Source: Streptomyces sp. ITFR-21
GTDB taxonomy: Bacteria > Actinomycetota > Actinomycetes > Streptomycetales > Streptomycetaceae
Length of the DNA: 64,000 bases
Direction of reading: 5' to 3'
Assembly (NCBI RefSeq): GCF_031844685.1
Contig: NZ_CP134605.1
Coordinates: 1,893,501-1,957,500 of the forward strand
The position numbers were made by a program, and so were the translations under genes. Under the pieces are notes generated by a model. It was not told where the DNA came from and did no database searches. It saw only the letters and a program-made list of their open reading frames with translations. Shown in pieces: positions 59,245-64,000 of this stretch (positions within the stretch are counted from its first letter, which is position 1; each line of letters begins with the position of its first letter).

Positions 59245-59952
59245 TCAAGTCGGGGACACCCGGGCCGCGCCGGTCCGCGCCGGCGGATCGGCCGCCACCC
59301 GCAGGTCGGCGACCAGCCCGGCGTACGCGCTCCGCCGGTCGTCCGAGCGCAGGACCGAGGACGGGTGAAGGGTGGCGACGGCCCGTGCCTTCTCGTAGCC
59401 GGGCAGGTGCAGCGGCCTCCCGCGTTCCTTGGTGACGCGGAACGAGGTGCCGAACAGGGCGCGGCCCGCGGTGGCACCCAGGGCCACCACCACTTCCGGG
59501 CGTAGCAGGCGCATTTCCGCGGCGAGCCGGGGTTGGCAGGCGGTCTCCTTCCGCAGACTCGGTGCCTCGTGGATGCGTCGCTTGCCGCGTTCGACAAACC
59601 TGAAGTGCTTCACCGCGTTGATGAGGTACACCGGTTCACCGGCGAGCCCCGTTTCCTCCACCGCCTTGCGCAGCAGCCGCCCGGCCGGGCCGACGAACGG
59701 CGCCACCTGCCGGTCCCCCTGATCCTCCGGCTGCTCCCCGACCAGCACGATCCGCGCGGTGGCGGGCCCATCGCCGAAGACGGCCCGCGTGGCGGGTCCG
59801 AAGAGGGGGCATCCCCGGCAGTCGGTGACAGTTTTCCGGTGTGCGGGCAGTCCGCCGCGCGGGGGCAGGTACGGCGTGGCGTCGTAGCCGGTGTCGAGGC
59901 CGGCCCCGGCGGCCTCGGCCTCGTCAGCATCGGACCCCGGAGTGGTGGTCAT
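59245..59952 (-). CDS. udgX: UdgX-type uracil-DNA glycosylase
   Basis: 235 residues. Iron-sulfur ligands C45 and C48 (CRGC) and C139, with H116 (NAVKHF) probably the fourth, as in UdgX. Uracil pocket GEQPEDQGDRQVAPFVGPAG (from residue 72) and the motif-2 loop HPSSVLR at 196-202 are present. KRRIHE at 124-129 is the diagnostic R-loop with His128, which in the mycobacterial enzyme forms a covalent bond to the abasic sugar after uracil excision. The start MTTTPGSDADE is chosen because upstream sequence looks non-coding. It guards the genome against uracil in a GC-rich organism. Confidence 0.9.
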   Translation of the reverse strand: MTTTPGSDADEAEAAGAGLDTGYDATPYLPPRGGLPAHRKTVTDCRGCPLFGPATRAVFGDGPATARIVLVGEQPEDQGDRQVAPFVGPAGRLLRKAVEETGLAGEPVYLINAVKHFRFVERGKRRIHEAPSLRKETACQPRLAAEMRLLRPEVVVALGATAGRALFGTSFRVTKERGRPLHLPGYEKARAVATLHPSSVLRSDDRRSAYAGLVADLRVAADPPARTGAARVSPT

Positions 59953-61486
59953 GCGCTGTCCCCACGGCAAGCTCGTATCACCGGTCGGATACCCGGGCCG
60001 GGCACGCCGCACCGGACGGATCCGCCGGACGCCGGGCGGTCGGACCCTGACAACCACCTCGGACCTGCGGCCGGGCTGACGCGCGGATACCTTCGATGAC
60101 CAGTCGTCGCAGAACGGATACGCGCGTGCCGGGCGGCCGCCCGGACGCCCCGGCCCGACTGTCGGGCGGCGCGGCCGGTTCCGCCGCGCGGGACCGGGCG
60201 GCGCGGCCGAGGCGAGGAAACGGGGCTGCGGCGGACGGCTCATACAAGCCGCCGAAGTGTTCTCAGTGCTGGGTGCGGCCGGAGCCGTGTTGCCGGCCGG
60301 ACGTGGGCGGTAGCCAGCGGCGCTCAGCGGAGCTGCGCTGCTCGCCGCCTCGGCATGCGCGCGTTGCGGAGTATTCGAGGCGGGACTGGCCTCGGTGCGG
60401 GATCCGAAATACACGGTGGTGCCGCAGCGCGAAAGGCTGGAGGCGGCGGGTCCGTAATGTGGGCAGTGATGGATTGCTGGTCCCACGGAGATATCCCGGT
60501 GGGCCTGGATGAAATCATCCCGGATCCGCCAAGCGCGCCATACCGCCGAATGGGTGGCAATTTTGACGGACCCCGGACAACGCAACCGTTCGCGGCTTTT
60601 GTCCCGCTACCGCGCCACCCCTCGGGCCGGCGTGGAGGGTCGCCCACGAGCACCCACTGTGGTCATCAACTCCCCTCACCAGCATACGAGTTGACGCCAG
60701 GATGGGCCCTGCCGGCAGCCAACCCCGGCTCTCGGCCCGAGACCTTCCCGGCCACGAACTTCACCGTCAAGACACCCGCGCCGTCCCGGTGCGGCGCTCG
60801 CACGGCACACGCCGCCGACCCCACCGGTACCATCGGCATCGGTTCGGCCGCGCTCGCGGTAGCCGCCCCCTTCGCCGCAGCTGACGCGGCGCCGCCAAGT
60901 GCTCCTCCCTGGCGGCGACTTCCCCGGAAGCGTCGCCGTCCACGACGACCTGGCGCATATCGTCCAGACACTCGGCGGCGGTTCGATCCGGGCAACCGGC
61001 TCCAGGTCATCATGTCGGGACCGAGCCCGGTCGCCTCCTTTCTCCCTCCCCGAGCAGGTTTGTATACACACACGGACCCGCGCGGTAGGCGTGGTGGACG
61101 TGCTCCGGGTGGGCCGCGATGGGCCGTCGGCCACGTCCCGATCGACGACGGTGCCGGGTGCGGCCGGCGGTGAAGGGCGATGCCCACGCTGAAGGGACCG
61201 GGAAAGCAAGCCCAGGAGTCCCTTTGGTGCCTCTTCTTTCACAGCTGTTTCACCCTTCCACTCCCCTCCGCCTCCTCCGACCTCTCCGCAGGCCGAAGGG
61301 AGCGAAACGTTTCCCTGAAGTCTTCGAGTTGAAAGGAGCGCTGTGAGAAGGTATGCGCTTGAGCCACCCCCCGGATGGCTGGTTATTCGGATCAACCGGC
61401 CGCCCGTATCGTGACCGCCGCCAAGGGCCGTGCGGCGTTCATGTGTGGCCGATCTCGGCGAGCGAGCGATACGAGGATCGTTGCGT
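59953..61486. other. Region without a supported gene
   Basis: About 1.5 kb. Open frames exist on both strands but are Arg/Pro/Gly-rich and broken. The segment 60,440-60,660 is less GC-biased, and the minus strand near 60,770-60,960 (RQVVVDGDASGEVAAREEHL) has some protein-like character, so a decayed gene is possible. Near 61,304-61,313 a perfect 10-bp palindrome GAAACGTTTC lies about 175 bp upstream of the MarR-like gene and could be an operator. Confidence 0.45.
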
Positions 61487-62017
61487 ATGGATTCCACACT
61501 GCCCGGGGCCGCACCGGCATCGAAATCGGCGGCATCTCCGGCACCCGCGGCGTCCACCGCGCGGCGCCGCAGACGGCTGACCACCCGAATAAAGGACGGT
61601 CTGCGCGATCTCAGCGTCCAACTCTCCCTATTGACCCATCAGGTGGGCGCCCACCTCGACCTCCGGGACGCCGATCTGGAGTGTCTGGACCTGATCAGCC
61701 GTTACGGGCCGATCGGGCCGACCGCACTGGCCAGACGCGCGGGACTGCATCCCGCCACCCTCACCGGCGTACTCGACCGTCTCGAACGAGGCGGCTGGGT
61801 CGTCCGCACCCCCAACCCCAGCGACCGCCGGGCCATCCTGGTCCAAGCGGTCAAGGGCAAGGAAGCCGAAGTCGACTACCTCTACTCCGGTCTGAGCCAC
61901 GCCATGGACGACATCTGCTCCGACTACGAGGACGCCGACCTGGTCATGATCACCGACTTCCTGCTGCGCACCGCCAAGGCCGCCCGCGTCGTGACCGACG
62001 ACCTCGCCGACAGCTGA
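61487..62017 (+). CDS. MarR-family transcription regulator
   Basis: 176 residues from ATG 61487 (GAGGA upstream). A low-complexity N-terminus of 30 residues precedes a standard winged helix: LECLDLISRYGPIGPTALARRAGLHPATLTGVLDRLERGGWVVRTPNPSDRRAI, given here in part; the wing is NPSDRRA. The C-terminal helices for dimerisation follow. A hairpin terminator lies downstream, so it is a single-gene unit and not co-transcribed with the sugar genes, though it may control them. Confidence 0.88.
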   Translation: MDSTLPGAAPASKSAASPAPAASTARRRRRLTTRIKDGLRDLSVQLSLLTHQVGAHLDLRDADLECLDLISRYGPIGPTALARRAGLHPATLTGVLDRLERGGWVVRTPNPSDRRAILVQAVKGKEAEVDYLYSGLSHAMDDICSDYEDADLVMITDFLLRTAKAARVVTDDLADS

Positions 62018-62048
62018 TCTTCTCCCCCACCCGCCGGACACCTCGAAC

Positions 62049-62087
62049 CCTCCGGACCGCCTGTGCGTCGTACCCGCGGTCCGGAGG
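62049..62087 (+). terminator. Terminator after the MarR-like gene
   Basis: CCTCCGGACCGC (62049-62060) pairs perfectly with GCGGTCCGGAGG (62076-62087), a 12-bp stem with a 15-nt loop, 32 bp after the stop codon. Confidence 0.75.
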
Positions 62088-62187
62088 CGGCGTACGGCGG
62101 CTCCCGGCGTGGCGGCTCGGCCGCCTTCCTCGCACCCTCCTCCCCCGTCTCCCACTCGTTCTCCCCCGACGGGACCCGAGCGGCCAG

Positions 62188-62262
62188 CCTGTTGCATGTT
62201 TCTGTTCATTTGGAGCCATCTGCAAGCAGGAACAGTCATCTACACTGGCGAAGTCACCACCG
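62188..62262 (+). promoter_or_regulatory. Probable promoter region of the sugar operon
   Basis: A short AT-richer patch upstream of the SIS gene, with TTGCATGTTTCTGTTCATTTGG (split here: TTGCATGTTTC, TGTTCATTTGG) and a -10-like TCTACACT at about 62,250. TGTTTCTGTTCA-like sequences resemble DeoR-type operators of sugar operons. No exact site can be fixed. Confidence 0.35.
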
Positions 62263-62310
62263 CGGCGCCCGGATGCCGTGCCCTGGCCGACCCCGTCGTG
62301 AGGAGTACCG

Positions 62311-63201
62311 ATGCCCGCGTCGTCCCTGACCACCGCCGAGATCGCCACCCAGCCGGAATGCTGGCAGCGGGCGGCCGAGACCGCCGGCGCCGAGGGCGGA
62401 AAACTGCCCCGGCCCGGTGAACGCGTCGCAGTGATCGGCTGCGGCACCTCCTGGTTCATGGCCCAGTCCTACGCGGCGTTGCGCGAGCGGAGCGGGCAGG
62501 GGGAGACGGACGCCTTCGCCGCCTCCGAGTTCCCCTTCGGACGCCGCTACGACCGGGTGGTGGCCATCACCCGCTCCGGCACCACCACCGAAGTGATTCG
62601 GGCCTGTGAACAGCTTCGTGGCTCGACACCGGTCACCGCGGTCACCGCCGATCCGAACACCCCCGTCATGGCCGCGGCCGACGAGGTCGTCGTCCTTGGC
62701 TTCGCCGACGAACAGTCCGTCGTCCAGACCCGGTTCGCCACGACCGTGCTGATCCTGCTGCGCGCGCATCTGGGCGAGGATCCGACCTCGGCGATCACCG
62801 ACGCCCGCACGGCGGTCAAGGACGAACTCCCCGCCGGACTCACCGACGCCGATCAGTTCACCTTTCTCGGCACCGGTTGGACCTACGGTCTCGCCCAGGA
62901 GGCAGCCCTCAAGATGCGGGAAGCGGCGGGTGCCTGGACCGAGTCCTACCCGGCTATGGAGTACCGCCACGGCCCGGTCAGCATCACCGGCCCCGGTCGC
63001 GCCGTCTGGTCCTTCGGCCCGCTCCCGGACGGTCTGGCCGACGACGTCGCCGGCGCCGGCGGCCGCCTTGAAGCCCGCCCTGCCATCGACCCGCTCGCCG
63101 ACCTCATCCGTGCCCAACGCCTCGCGGTGGCCATCGCCGAAGCCAAGGGCGACGACCCGGACCGGCCCCGCAACCTGACCCGCTCCGTCATCCTCTCCTG
63201 A
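62311..63201 (+). CDS. SIS-domain sugar-phosphate isomerase/deaminase
   Basis: 296 residues starting MPASSLTTAEIATQPECWQ, with GAGGAG upstream. Two SIS halves: VAVIGCGTSWFMAQSYAALRE and AITRSGTTTEVIRACEQL bind the phosphate. The second half has FLGTGWTYGLAQEAALKMREAAGAWTESYPAMEYRHGP, the active-site helix pattern of GlmS/AgaS-type isomerases. No glutaminase domain, so it uses an amino- or keto-sugar phosphate rather than glutamine. It is followed 54 bp later by a class II aldolase, so together they feed an unusual hexose phosphate into glycolysis. Confidence 0.88.
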   Translation: MPASSLTTAEIATQPECWQRAAETAGAEGGKLPRPGERVAVIGCGTSWFMAQSYAALRERSGQGETDAFAASEFPFGRRYDRVVAITRSGTTTEVIRACEQLRGSTPVTAVTADPNTPVMAAADEVVVLGFADEQSVVQTRFATTVLILLRAHLGEDPTSAITDARTAVKDELPAGLTDADQFTFLGTGWTYGLAQEAALKMREAAGAWTESYPAMEYRHGPVSITGPGRAVWSFGPLPDGLADDVAGAGGRLEARPAIDPLADLIRAQRLAVAIAEAKGDDPDRPRNLTRSVILS

Positions 63202-63255
63202 ACTTTCTGCGCACCCCTCCGACGCCCCGCCCGCACGACCCGAGGGACCCGCCCC

Positions 63256-64000
63256 ATGCCCGCCGCCACCGTAGCCGAACTGCTCCGCTCCGCCCGCGCC
63301 TCGGGCCGCGGCCTGGCCGCCTTCAACGTCATCACGCTGGAGCACGCCGAGGCGATCACCGCCGCCGCCGAGCAGACCGGCCTCCCGGTCGTCCTGCAGA
63401 TCAGCGAGAACGCGGTGCAGTTCCACGGTGGCCGCCCCGAACCCGCCATCGCCGCGACCGCCGTGATCGCCCGTGCAGCCGCTGTCCCCGTCGCCCTCCA
63501 CCTCGACCACATCGAGGACGAGGCCCTGCTGCGCGCGGGCGTCGCGGCCGGCGTGACCTCGGTGATGTTCGACGCCTCCCGACTGCCCTACGAGGAGAAC
63601 GTCCGGGCCACCGCCCGTATCACCACGTGGGCCCACAGCCGCGGCGTCTGGGTCGAGGCCGAACTCGGTGAGGTCGGCGGCAAGAACGGTGCCCACGCCC
63701 CGGGCGCCCGCACCGACCCGGCCGAGGCCGTCTCCTTCGTCGCAGACACGGGCGTGGACGCGCTCGCCGTCGCGGTCGGCAGTTCCCACGCGATGACCGA
63801 GCGCACAGCCGGCCTCGACCTCGCCCTGATCGCCCGGCTGAGTACCGCCGTCAATGTGCCGCTGGTCCTGCACGGTTCCTCCGGCGTGCCCGACGCCGAA
63901 ATCGCCCGTGCCGTCGCTGCCGGCATAACCAAGGTCAACATCGGCACCGCGCTCAATGCCGCCTTCACCAGCGCCGTTCGTGACCGCCTCGCCACCGATG
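63256..64000 (+). CDS. Class II fructose/tagatose-bisphosphate aldolase (truncated by window end)
   Basis: 248 residues are visible and the gene runs past position 64000. Metal-dependent aldolase motifs: AAFNVITLEHAEAI, VALHLDH with catalytic D84 and zinc ligand H85, SVMFDASRLPYEEN, ELGEVGGKNG with the Glu ligand, VAVGSSHAMT, and VLHGSSG with the last His. Splits a ketose 1,6-bisphosphate into two trioses. The neighbouring SIS gene suggests a tagatose- or aminosugar-type pathway. Class II, zinc type, cytosolic. Confidence 0.9.
   Translation, partial: MPAATVAELLRSARASGRGLAAFNVITLEHAEAITAAAEQTGLPVVLQISENAVQFHGGRPEPAIAATAVIARAAAVPVALHLDHIEDEALLRAGVAAGVTSVMFDASRLPYEENVRATARITTWAHSRGVWVEAELGEVGGKNGAHAPGARTDPAEAVSFVADTGVDALAVAVGSSHAMTERTAGLDLALIARLSTAVNVPLVLHGSSGVPDAEIARAVAAGITKVNIGTALNAAFTSAVRDRLATD

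Noticed and set aside
60676..61584. 302-codon minus-strand frame upstream of the MarR gene
   Set aside because: Gly/Arg-rich, no domains, overlaps the probable regulatory region; at best a decayed gene.

Overview
The window is high-GC actinobacterial DNA, most likely Streptomyces. Coding regions have almost exclusively G or C in third positions, starts are often GTG or TTG, there is a WhiB-type protein, and a dynamin-like GTPase pair and a UdgX-type uracil-DNA glycosylase lie in the flanks. No database search was possible; family names come from motifs.

Layout. (1) 1-4012: chromosome, with two tandem dynamin/YfjP-like GTPases on the minus strand. (2) 4013-43236: a complete-looking siphovirus-type prophage inserted in a tRNA-Arg(UCU) gene. 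A 44-bp core repeated at 4043-4086 and 43193-43236 gives attL and attR, so the excised element would be 39,150 bp. (3) 43237-45898: a 3-hydroxyisobutyrate-dehydrogenase-like gene and an MFS exporter. (4) 45899-54154: a relatively AT-rich gene-poor stretch followed by three large co-directional genes: an acyltransferase-domain protein, a kinase-fold protein and an all-helical protein. I do not recognise this locus as a known system. (5) 54155-64000: F420/PPOX-type oxidoreductase, a frameshifted membrane-protein pseudogene, SDR and aldehyde dehydrogenase, UdgX, a MarR regulator, a SIS-domain sugar isomerase and a class II aldolase cut off by the window end.

How the prophage works. Tyrosine integrase (4270-5220) and repressor (5578-5988) sit at the left end. 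Three 20-bp operator-like sites sharing TCCCCATCC lie just upstream of int, just downstream of the predicted early promoter, and upstream of the second early gene. This suggests one repressor silences both lysogenic and lytic entry points. A long rightward early operon (6240-20109) carries many small proteins, a PD-(D/E)XK nuclease, a phiC31-Gp3-like protein, an HNH endonuclease, a DnaQ-like exonuclease, a RuvC-like resolvase, a DUF2303-type protein, a DnaB-N/AAA helicase and a WhiB-like regulator. It ends at a strong hairpin (20127-20153). Late genes follow in standard order: terS, terL, portal-MuF fusion, protease, capsid, head-tail joining proteins, major tail protein, frameshifted tail chaperones, tape measure, tail tip, endolysin and holins, then a collagen-like protein. 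Two identical 17-bp boxes, one before terS and one before the capsid gene, look like late-promoter elements.

The most unusual feature is the large terminase gene. It contains a 276-residue intein whose splicing blocks are in the terL frame, while the HNH endonuclease expected in the middle is encoded as a separate ORF in a different frame. The most open-ended feature is the three-gene acyltransferase/kinase/helical locus at 47.6-54.2 kb.
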